8,383 nucleotides of DNA from Bacteroidales bacterium (GTDB lineage: Bacteria; Bacteroidota; Bacteroidia; Bacteroidales; SMBSF39). Each line of letters starts with the position of its first letter. The first letter of the stretch is position 1. The position numbers were made by a program, and so were the translations under genes. Below the pieces are notes generated by a model that made no database searches, had not been told where the DNA came from, and saw nothing but the letters and a program-made list of their open reading frames with translations. Shown here piece after piece: positions 1-7,500 of the stretch. The stretch covers positions 1 through 8,383 of the forward strand of contig JAIOSH010000119.1 of the NCBI GenBank assembly GCA_021107685.1, read 5' to 3'.

Positions 1-2
1 AC

Positions 3-145
3 CGTCATTGCGAGAAACTGACAGTAGGGATTGTGTGATAGAGTTTCGTGGCAATCTGTTAATAAATAATGAATTAGGTTTCAAATAAACAGATTGCTTC
101 TGAACGCCAACACACATGCCTTCCCTACTGTTCATCGCAATGATG
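3..145. repeat. Long imperfect palindrome, REP/MITE-like intergenic repeat
   Basis: Two 58-base arms (3-60 and 88-145) flank a 27-base AT-rich centre (61-87). Matched inverted blocks are 3-13 with 135-145 (TCATTGCGA / TCGCAATGA core, one G-T pair), 22-30 with 122-130 (CAGTAGGGA / TCCCTACTG), 32-37 with 111-116 (TGTGTG / CACACA), and 51-60 with 88-97 (GCAATCTGTT / AACAGATTGC). The blocks between them are unpaired, and two differ by 4 bases in length. The GTCATTGCGAG...GCAATCTG wording resembles a palindromic repeat seen scattered between genes in many bacterial genomes; that is recalled from general knowledge, not searched. It contains no ORF. It could fold as a hairpin in RNA, or be a non-autonomous element mobilised by a REP-associated (TnpA-REP/Y1) transposase encoded elsewhere. 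No transposase gene is visible in this window. Confidence 0.8.
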
Positions 146-161
146 ATATTATAGACAGGCA

Positions 162-202
162 CTAAATAGTTACAAATATTAAATATTCTTCATGAGAAAT
201 AT
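162..202 (+). repeat. Duplicated leader of the DUF6599 gene (copy 1, orphan)
   Basis: These 41 bases match 2140-2180 at a constant offset of 1978 with three differences (164, 177, 196). The match covers the untranslated leader, the ATG (192-194 here, 2170-2172 in the intact gene) and the first codons. The ATG frame here stops almost at once (TAG at 219-221), so this copy makes only about nine residues and is not a gene. Similarity fades to the left of 162. Confidence 0.85.
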
Positions 203-346
203 GAAATTCATATCAGTATAGACACAAGTGATGCTGTAATAGAAATGAATGAAAATAATAATGAGAATTATATTAGTAAAAAAGTCTGTTTTTATCGAAA
301 TAATTACCTGGTTATTAACTCGGTCAGTGATAATTCCTACCCATAA
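197..346 (+). pseudogene. Remnant of a C25 protease gene (second half of the CARDB domain)
   Basis: Positions 197-342 align without gaps to 6729-6874 of the large protease gene; I count 15 mismatches in 146 bases. In the protease frame it reads from KYEIHISIDTS through EMNENNN and YRNNY to NSYP, then stops at TAA 344-346, where the intact gene continues. The protease frame is open back to TAG at 167-169 but has no start codon of its own. The 15 mismatches fall 5/5/5 on codon positions 1, 2 and 3, and include D/N, I/S, E/M, F/S, L/P and D/R changes, which suggests loss of selection. Beyond 343 only weak similarity persists, perhaps to about 358. The left end is fused to the DUF6599 leader copy, so this is an internally deleted relic, not a simple truncated gene. 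Confidence 0.85.
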
Positions 347-378
347 AACTTTTCCTTTCAATTCTTCCGAAAAATTCG

Positions 379-386
379 TAATTTTG
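379..386 (+). promoter_or_regulatory. Candidate Bacteroidota -7 promoter element for the acyl-CoA synthetase gene
   Basis: TAATTTTG fits the Bacteroidota -7 consensus TAnnTTTG, and lies 16 bases before the ATG at 403. This would give a transcript start around 393 and a leader of about ten bases. No convincing -33 TTTG-type element is visible at the expected distance upstream, so the call rests on one box plus position. Confidence 0.5.
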
Positions 387-402
387 CATAAAACAATGAA
401 CT

Positions 403-2049
403 ATGAAACAAAAAGATGACCAACTTAACAATCTTTTTGCAGCGTCGATAAAGCAAAACTGGACATTAGCCGCCTTTTCTGATTACCAGGGCGAAACCTA
501 CACTTATAAAGATGTAGGAAAGAAAATTTGTTTCCTGCATAAATTGTTTGCCGAAGCAGGCATCCATAAAGGCGATCATATCGCTTTGTTAGGGAATAAC
601 TCGTCTTTGTGGGGAATTACTTTCATCGCGATTATAAGTTTTGGCGCTGTGGTGGTGCCTATTCTGAATGAGTTTTCGGCCGAAAATATTTACCACATTA
701 TACACCATTCCGACTGCAAGCTGCTATTTATTGCTCCAAATATCTACAACAAACTGGAACAAGAACACTTACAAGATCCAAAGGCCATCATCAACATCAA
801 TGATTATTCGTTGATCCACGAGAAAAAGGACAGAATTGGTAAGTCCATGGAGAAAGCCCAAAAGAAGTTGCAAGGAACAAATTTTCAATCCGATGATGTC
901 AGGTTTCCACAATTTGATGCCGAAAGCACTTGCATTATTTCTTACACCAGCGGCACATCCGGCTATACTAAGGGCGTAATGTTGCCCAGACGAAGTATAA
1001 TTTCCAACATCATTTTTGCACAGGAGCACATGCCACTCTCTTCGGGAAATACTATTGTTTCGTTTCTCCCCATAGCACATGCTTATGGTATGTTGTTCGA
1101 ATTTTTGTTTCCTTTTACCATGGGATGCCACACCACCTTCCTGACCAAGATCCCTTCGCCGCAAGTCGTTACCAAGGCCTTCGGGGAGATCAGACCACAC
1201 CTTATTCTTTCGGTTCCGTTGGTGATCGAAAAAATTTATAAAAAACGGATATTACCCAGCCTGGAAAAACCGATAATGAAGATACTTCTTTCCTTACCTG
1301 TGACATCAAGGATTATAGAAAAGAAAGTAAACCAAAAACTTACTGAGACCTTTGGAGGAAATTTCCGTGAGGTGGTCATCGGCGGTGCTTCATTGAGTGA
1401 GGATGTGGAGCAGTTTTTCAGGAAGATTGGCTTCCGATTTACAATAGGTTACGGCATGACAGAATGCGGCCCATTGATAAGTTACGAGGCATGGGATTTA
1501 ACACGGTATCGTTCATGCGGAAAAGCGGTTGACAGAATGCACATTAAAATTGACCTGGCTCATCCCGGAGATAAAATTGGCGAGATATTGGTGAAAGGTG
1601 ATAATGTGATGCTGGGTTATTACAAGAATAAAGAGGCTACTAAAGAATCGTTTACCAGGGAGGGTTGGTTAAAAACCGGAGATTTGGGTTACTTGGATGA
1701 AAACAGTTATTTATATATCAAAGGCAGAAGTAAAAATATGATCCTTGGCCCCTCCGGACAAAATATCTTTCCTGAAGAGTTGGAAGCCAAAATTTGTAAC
1801 CTGCCTTATGTTCAGGAGTGTGTGGTGAAATACAATAAAGAGAAACTCATTGCCATGATCTATCCCGACAGGGAATTGATGGAAAGCGAAGACCTGAATT
1901 TCGAACAGATCGAAAAACACCTAAAGGAAAGCATACAGGCATTAAATAAGGAATTGCCCAAATACGAGCAAATTGCCAATTTTGAGCTTACTGATGTGGA
2001 ATTCATAAAAACGCCGAAGAAAAATATTAAACGTTACCTTTATATGTAG
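403..2049 (+). CDS. Long-chain fatty acid--CoA ligase (AMP-binding, FadD/FAA1-like)
   Basis: A full-length 548-residue member of the adenylate-forming superfamily. By family it activates a fatty acid with ATP to an acyl-adenylate and transfers it to CoA in the cytoplasm. No signal peptide is present. Visible motifs in order: phosphate-binding loop YTSGTSGYTKG at 181-191; aromatic/Thr-Glu motif YGMTECGP at 350-357; GWLKTGDLGY with the ribose-binding Asp at 427; hinge GRSKN at 441-445; and a C-terminal TPKKNIKRYLY segment at 537-547. In the usual TPxxKIKR form a catalytic Lys sits where Asn541 falls here, with Lys539, 540 and 543 close by. The ATG start is supported by the -7 element just upstream and by the N-terminal domain beginning soon after. 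Base and codon use is richer in G+C than in the genes downstream, and it is probably its own transcription unit. The exact substrate chain length cannot be read from sequence. Confidence 0.93.
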   Translation: MKQKDDQLNNLFAASIKQNWTLAAFSDYQGETYTYKDVGKKICFLHKLFAEAGIHKGDHIALLGNNSSLWGITFIAIISFGAVVVPILNEFSAENIYHIIHHSDCKLLFIAPNIYNKLEQEHLQDPKAIININDYSLIHEKKDRIGKSMEKAQKKLQGTNFQSDDVRFPQFDAESTCIISYTSGTSGYTKGVMLPRRSIISNIIFAQEHMPLSSGNTIVSFLPIAHAYGMLFEFLFPFTMGCHTTFLTKIPSPQVVTKAFGEIRPHLILSVPLVIEKIYKKRILPSLEKPIMKILLSLPVTSRIIEKKVNQKLTETFGGNFREVVIGGASLSEDVEQFFRKIGFRFTIGYGMTECGPLISYEAWDLTRYRSCGKAVDRMHIKIDLAHPGDKIGEILVKGDNVMLGYYKNKEATKESFTREGWLKTGDLGYLDENSYLYIKGRSKNMILGPSGQNIFPEELEAKICNLPYVQECVVKYNKEKLIAMIYPDRELMESEDLNFEQIEKHLKESIQALNKELPKYEQIANFELTDVEFIKTPKKNIKRYLYM

Positions 2050-2051
2050 AA

Positions 2052-2086
2052 GCGTTTGGCGTTTAGTGTTTTGAGTTTAGCGTTAT
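2052..2086. repeat. Degenerate 7-base tandem repeat (five units)
   Basis: Just after the acyl-CoA synthetase stop codon the sequence reads as five consecutive heptamers: GCGTTTG, GCGTTTA, GTGTTTT, GAGTTTA, GCGTTAT. The pattern G-(C/T/A)-G-T-T-x-x holds through all five. Function is unknown; it may be a slippage-derived spacer. Confidence 0.7.
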
Positions 2087-2112
2087 ATGGTCAAATCACC
2101 GAACATATAACG
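2081..2112 (+). terminator. Weak hairpin, possible terminator of the acyl-CoA synthetase gene
   Basis: A perfect 9-base inverted repeat, CGTTATATG (2081-2089) and CATATAACG (2104-2112), encloses a 14-base loop. The stem is AT-rich and is followed by an A run, not a T run, so it is a poor intrinsic terminator for the + strand. It could equally be a protein-binding site or a by-product of the overlapping heptamer repeat. Confidence 0.3.
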
Positions 2113-2169
2113 TATAACAAAAAAATAGATTTTTAGAAACTTAATAGTTACAAACATTAAATATTCTTC
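2113..2169 (+). promoter_or_regulatory. Upstream region and probable promoter of the exported-protein operon
   Basis: This AT-rich stretch lies between the hairpin and the ATG at 2170. TAGATTTT at 2126-2133 matches seven of eight positions of the Bacteroidota TAnnTTTG -7 box, about 37 bases before the start codon; no clear -33 box is seen. The bases from 2140 onward are the ones duplicated at 162-202. That orphan copy lacks the TAGATTTT box, although ATAGA recurs at 151-155. Confidence 0.35.
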
Positions 2170-2180
2170 ATGAAAAATAT
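2140..2180 (+). repeat. Leader and start of the DUF6599 gene (copy 2, in place)
   Basis: This is the intact counterpart of 162-202, with 38 of 41 positions identical. It covers the untranslated leader, the ATG and the first codons. AAATAT at 2175-2180 is the microhomology that also occurs at 6729-6734 and at the junction 197-202. Confidence 0.85.
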
Positions 2181-3084
2181 TTTTTCATTAATAATTCAAA
2201 TATTTTTATTAACAAATTTTATTATTAATAATAGCTTTGCTCAACAAAATGACCTTTCATATTACTTACCAGATATTAGTGAGATAGGGGAGTGGCTTCC
2301 GACTGATTCTGCACAGAGATTTAAAAATGATGAATTGTTTTATTTTATCAATGGTGGAGCTGATATTTTTCACGAATACGGGTTTAATGAACTTATTACC
2401 TGCAAATATTCAAATAATAACAATAAAACCTTCCGTATTGAAATTTATCAAATGAATAACAATAATGCTGCTTTTGGTATTTATTCAATGAGAAAAGCGA
2501 AAAATGGTAAAATAATGGAAATAGGATTTGAATGTTTATTATATGATAATTATTTGATTTTCTGGAAAGATAAATTTTTTTTAGTATTATCATGGAATGA
2601 TTTGGAAAATATAAAAACAGAGAAAATAATCAGTATTGCCAAAATTATTGATTCTAAAATTATAAATAATGGGAACAGACCCGATATTGCAAAATTATTT
2701 TCAACAGATAATTTAAAGACAGAAGATTTAAAATATATAAAAGGAAATATAGCTTTGAATAATATTTATTCTTTTGGTTATGGTAATATCTTCGGATTTA
2801 ATGAAGGTATTGTTGGTGATTATAAAGATTATAAAATTTTTATTTTCAAATATAATAATGAGGGAGATGCTGTGAAATGGTATAATAATGCTAAGGGAAA
2901 AATTGAAAATAATAAAAAATTTAATACATTTAAAGAGCTTCAAAATAGTTTTTCAGTAACTGATAATAAATATAATGATATTTATTATGAATTTTATATT
3001 AATAATATAATTATTTTGCTGTGTAAAGAGAATATTATTCCCGATGAAATTATAAATAATATCAAAGAAAATTTAACAAATTAA
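2170..3084 (+). CDS. Exported DUF6599-family protein, function unknown
   Basis: 304 residues. Residues 1-24 are a Sec signal peptide (MKN, a long hydrophobic stretch, then SFA before QQ); there is no lipobox Cys. The mature part resembles the DUF6599 family: FYFINGGADIFHEYGF at 57-72, an EIYQM...AAFGIYSMR block at 91-108, and a second-half block beginning YIKGNIAL at 189-196 and continuing through GNIFGFNEGIVGDYK. There is no T9SS sorting tail, so a periplasmic location is more likely than the surface. The biochemical role of the family is not established as far as I know. It is first in a three-gene run, 48 bases before the next start. Codon use is extremely AT-rich (13 G+C in the 60 bases from 2821), unlike the acyl-CoA synthetase gene upstream. 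The family call comes from motif memory and was not searched. Confidence 0.75.
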   Translation: MKNIFSLIIQIFLLTNFIINNSFAQQNDLSYYLPDISEIGEWLPTDSAQRFKNDELFYFINGGADIFHEYGFNELITCKYSNNNNKTFRIEIYQMNNNNAAFGIYSMRKAKNGKIMEIGFECLLYDNYLIFWKDKFFLVLSWNDLENIKTEKIISIAKIIDSKIINNGNRPDIAKLFSTDNLKTEDLKYIKGNIALNNIYSFGYGNIFGFNEGIVGDYKDYKIFIFKYNNEGDAVKWYNNAKGKIENNKKFNTFKELQNSFSVTDNKYNDIYYEFYINNIIILLCKENIIPDEIINNIKENLTN

Positions 3085-3098
3085 AGATTAAAATTTAG

Positions 3099-3106
3099 TA
3101 TATTTG
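3099..3106 (+). promoter_or_regulatory. Possible internal -7 element before the BNR/PKD gene
   Basis: TATATTTG fits TAnnTTTG and lies 26 bases before the GTG start at 3133, within the 48-base gap. The region is so AT-rich that a chance match is likely, and no -33 box is visible. Confidence 0.2.
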
Positions 3107-3132
3107 AAATTTAAAATTTCTAAAAACATATT

Positions 3133-4566
3133 GTGAAAAATTTAGTCTTACTTTTCATATTAATTATCAGCACAATATCTTTTTCACAAAAGATAACACG
3201 AGGACCTGATATTGGAGAAATATATTTCATCGGACCTACTTACACTGATGAAGGCTTATATTATTCCACAAATTTTGGAGAAACAGCAGTTTGCGTTGAT
3301 AGTACTTTTACAAGCAATATAATGACTATTTCTGCAGACAAAACATCCGGTGTAATATATTATGTTAATATGCAACAAGGTTTATACAGATCTGATAATT
3401 ATGGCAACCAGGGAAGCTGGCAGCTAATAAATGGAAATATATATATAAATATAAAAAGCGGTTTAGCTGAAGGGCTTATATATAATGCTATTGTTTCTCA
3501 TAGCGAAGATTACGGAGCAAATTTCATACCTCATTCTTATAATGGCTTTTTTGGGAATTTATGCTCAATAGAAATTGATAATAAGATTGGAACAGCTTAT
3601 GCAATTGTTAGTAAATCATCTGTAACTGATTCAATTTATTTATTAATTACAAATGACAATTATGAAAATCTTACGATTCATAATGTATTTCATCGTTTTA
3701 ATAACCCGATAGGACCATTATCCCGATGTGTAGAAGAAGGAGAATTATTCACATTTATTTATTTTCCAAATGAAACACCGGCAACTTTAAAACACAGTAA
3801 TGATTATGGATATTTGTGGACAATTTGCAATGAAATTAATGTTACGGATTTTTATATTTCAAGTTTTGAAGGAGGCAGACAACCCGGAGAAGTATATTTA
3901 TTATTTGACTTTATTAATATGATGTGGCAAAACGCCCACATTTATATTTTACATTCCACAGATTATGGGATAACATTTGAAACATTTCATCCATTTTCTA
4001 AAGGAAATGAACCTGTACTTGCTAATTTTTCAACTACTACACCAGAAGGAAATCAACCATTAACCGTTGACTTTTGCAATTATTCAATAGGAAATATTCT
4101 ACAATATGAGTGGGATTTTAACAATGATGATACTATTGACTCTTATGAACAAAGCCCTGTATATACATATCACGATACAGGATATTATTCTGTTAAATTA
4201 ACTGTGATTGGACCGGATAGTTCAAATACATTTATCAGGGAAAATTATATCCATGTTAAAAACGTAACAGGTTTATTTGAGAATAAATCTAATCATGAAT
4301 TAATTTTTTACCCTAATCCATTTTCAAAAACAATTAACATATTATACTATTCCGATAAAGAATATAATAATCATGAGTTATTGATTTATAATAATACCGG
4401 TGAGTTAATAAAAGTTATTGTACTTATAAAAAAATTAATTTCAAACAGATATCAGTTTATTTGGGATGGTACGGACAAAAATGGAAGTAAATGTAAAGCA
4501 GGAATTTATATTATCAAATTGAATATAAAAAATGCTTTACCAAAAAAAATATTATTAATTTATTAA
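3133..4566 (+). CDS. Secreted BNR/Asp-box-like and PKD protein with T9SS type A sorting domain
   Basis: 477 residues. The GTG start is chosen because it places a clean Sec signal peptide (1-19, ending SFSQ) at the N-terminus. Residues 20-290 carry six spaced S-x-D/N-x-Y/F-G-like motifs resembling Asp-boxes of sialidase/VPS10-type beta-propellers: YYSTNFGE near 43, LYRSDNYG near 84, SHSEDYGANF at 122, ITNDNYEN near 172, HSNDYGYLW at 221 and LHSTDYGITF at 273. Residues 297-377 form a PKD domain (YEWDFNNDD, then YTYHDTGYYSVKLTV). Residues 390-477 form the T9SS type A C-terminal domain (FYPNPFSKTINI at 392, then FIWDGTDKNG and AGIYIIKL), which directs export across the outer membrane and is normally cleaved or anchored. 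No sialidase active-site set was recognised, so a binding or adhesive role is as likely as an enzymatic one. Its stop lies 11 bases before the protease ATG, so the two are probably co-transcribed. Confidence 0.88.
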   Translation: MKNLVLLFILIISTISFSQKITRGPDIGEIYFIGPTYTDEGLYYSTNFGETAVCVDSTFTSNIMTISADKTSGVIYYVNMQQGLYRSDNYGNQGSWQLINGNIYINIKSGLAEGLIYNAIVSHSEDYGANFIPHSYNGFFGNLCSIEIDNKIGTAYAIVSKSSVTDSIYLLITNDNYENLTIHNVFHRFNNPIGPLSRCVEEGELFTFIYFPNETPATLKHSNDYGYLWTICNEINVTDFYISSFEGGRQPGEVYLLFDFINMMWQNAHIYILHSTDYGITFETFHPFSKGNEPVLANFSTTTPEGNQPLTVDFCNYSIGNILQYEWDFNNDDTIDSYEQSPVYTYHDTGYYSVKLTVIGPDSSNTFIRENYIHVKNVTGLFENKSNHELIFYPNPFSKTINILYYSDKEYNNHELLIYNNTGELIKVIVLIKKLISNRYQFIWDGTDKNGSKCKAGIYIIKLNIKNALPKKILLIY

Positions 4567-4577
4567 ACCTCAATATT

Positions 4578-7500
4578 ATGAAAAGAATTACAATTATTTT
4601 AAGTATTATTATTATTACTAGTATTAATTCCTTTTCACAGGATTGGATAGAATTCACTTCGACAGAAAAAACAACACCTGAATACGATTTAATTACTTCA
4701 AATGATAAACTTATAAAATTTGAAATTACAATACCTGGTATGTACTCAACAAAGAAAGGTAGATTTCAGCGTATAAATATTAAAGGTCATGATAAAATGG
4801 ATTCTATCGGGTATCCTGAATTACCTGTTTTATCATATCTTCTTGCTATACCCGAATGTGGCAATATAGAAATAAATGTCAGCTTAGAAGATTCAGTCAG
4901 GATTGATAAAATGAATATATATCCTGCTCCCGAATTAGTGCAGGATTCCACAAAAAATGGCTATCCCTATCTAAAAGAAAAATTCCGTATTAATAATAGG
5001 ACTTATAATACTGATAGCTATTTTACAGGTACTATTGCAAAATTGACTGACAGAGGAGCTATAAGAGCACAGCATGTTATCAGGGTGTTGATTTATCCTG
5101 TTAAATTTAATCCTGTGAAAAAAGAAATAATTGCCTATTCAAAAATAAAAATAACCCTAAAATTAAATAATACCACTGGTTTAATAAATGAAAATGTTGG
5201 AATTTTTCAAGAAGTAGTTAGCAATTCTCTGATAAATTATAAATCTGACGGTTTAAATACATCTGTTAGTTGTGGAGCTGGTTATGTAAATCCAGGGTCT
5301 TGGAAGTGGGTTACTTCATTTCCAAATGGTTATATTAATGATGCATGTGATTATTTAATTATAACGCATCAAAATTTCTTTAATGATCGTGCTGCCAAAA
5401 GAGAAATAAATATGCTTGCACAACATAGAGCTAACTTTAATGGTTTTGATGTGATAATTGTTAAAATCGAAGATATTGAGGATGAAGATAGTATTCCCGG
5501 TTTAAACACTTCAGAAAGAATTAGAAACTTAATTAAAAGAACTTATAAAGATGGCAATGCAAATCATACTTATGATGGAAAATTAGCTTATGTAAATTTA
5601 TTTGGTGATTTATATGATGATGATGGAAATATTCTAATTCAGAGCTATCCATTTGAAAATCCTCCATTTAGTTACTCATCGGGTTATGATGTGTTTTTTA
5701 GTCAACTTACGGACTCTGCCGGGATATTTGACCACTATCCCGACATTATGCTTGGTCGCTGCAGTGTGGATAATACAGAGCAAGTGCGAAACATCGTCCA
5801 TAAAATCCTGCACTTTAAACCAGAAGAACTGTATTATAAAGATGAGATGTTTACTTATATTGGTTTTGATAATGCTTTTTCAACTACTGAAAGTGAAGTG
5901 ATGTTTATGGTGGATGATATTGTAGGTGATACATATCATAAAAAGTTAATGTTACCACCTGAATTTGATAAACCATTTCCTGATTGGGATACAATCCCAT
6001 ATATTACCATTGGAACTTACACTAGTGATTTGAGTAATTTACTTGAAGCTTACCGGGAAGGAAATATGTTTGTTAATTATATGGATCATGGAAGTAATTG
6101 CTCTTGGTATGGCGGGTTTAGATTTGATAGTCTGAATTCAAGTCATAACCACAAATTACCATTTATATTGAGTTGTGCATGTTTAACAGGTAAATTTCAA
6201 GCTTCGTATATAGATTGTATGGCAGAGCAATTCACATGTTACGATTCGATTAAAGGAGCAATTGGTTTTGTAGGATCATCTATTGTATGTGGTGTCAGTT
6301 CATTTTATTTAATATCGTCTTATTTCGAATCATTAATGAGGAATTATTCCAGTGTGCTTGGTGAAGCAATTATGGAAACAAAGATAAAATATAATGATTG
6401 GCGAGATGATTATAATTTATTCGGCGATCCGGCATTAAATATTTTTTATGAAAATACAAACACTATCCTTCCCGATTTGCATGTTAAAAAAGACCAGATA
6501 ACGATAAAACCGGATGATCCTAACATTGGGGACCGTATCCTGATTGAAGCAATTATTAGAAATTCTTACTTGAAAAATGCAAATGATACTTTTTACGTTT
6601 CATGCTATGTAGTACATCCCCGCTACAAAAATACTATATGGTTAGGAAATCATAAAGTAAACGGCTTAGAAGGATATAGTAATAAAGCACTGAATTTTAT
6701 ATGGAATACTACAGGATTAAATCCTGATAAATATGAAATTCATATCAGTATAGACACAAGTAATGCTATAAGTGAAATGAATGAAAACAATAATATGAAT
6801 TATATTAGTAAAAAGATCTGTTCTTATCGAAATAATTATCCGGTTATTAACTCGGTCAGCCGTAATTCCTACCCTGTGAGCTTTGACCTTTATGCCAATT
6901 ATGAAGGTGAAGAGATAGCTTTTGGAGAAAATATAATTACATCAATAGGAAATATAATTACAACTGAACCTGGAAGCACTATACGATTTACCTCAATAGC
7001 AAATCTTACGAATAATCAAAATTATCAGGTTATACAAATAAGAAAAGATACTCTATCTGTTCGCTCCATTGGAAATCCTTCATGGTCTTATGCACTTCCG
7101 AATGATTTTTATTATTATTCAGAAGGACCATTTGCTACAGACATAGATAATAATGGATTAGAAGAAATATTATTAGTTAATAAAACCAAGTTTGATAATA
7201 TTTCACGAATTAAATTAATATGCTTAAATTATAATGGCACTAACAGATGGAATTATGAAACATCTACATCTAACCCTAAAATACCTTTAGTTTGTAATTT
7301 TGATGAATCTGTCAATACCATAATTTGGCCTCATTTCACCGGTAAAATCTACTTTATAAAAGAGAACGACTCTAATATCCCTGTGATAAGCATAGATTCA
7401 GTGCAAATTTCCAATTCCTTTATACTAAATAACCCAATATTAACAGATTTGGATAAAGATAGTAAATTGGATTTAATATTATTATGTTATGACCCTACTC

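Noticed and set aside
343..358. Possible continuation of the protease homology past the remnant stop
   Set aside because: Only scattered matches (such as CTTT at 349-352) remain at the same offset, too few to separate from chance in AT-rich DNA.
179..361. 60-codon open frame on the - strand
   Set aside because: It lies antisense to the protease remnant and leader copy; the + strand homology explains the sequence, and the product is low-complexity Ile/Phe-rich.
1..402. CRISPR array or structural RNA in the gene-free start
   Set aside because: The repeated blocks are inverted, not direct, with no regular spacers, and I recognise no tRNA or other known RNA fold.
769..1200. 143-codon open frame on the - strand
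   Set aside because: It is a shadow inside the acyl-CoA synthetase gene, whose motifs on the + strand are unambiguous.
4567..4577. Promoter between the BNR/PKD gene and the protease gene
   Set aside because: The gap is only 11 bases with no -7 type element in it; co-transcription is the simpler reading.
5653..5901. 82-codon open frame on the + strand in another frame
   Set aside because: It lies wholly inside the protease catalytic domain; it arises because the locally higher GC removes stop codons from the alternative frame.
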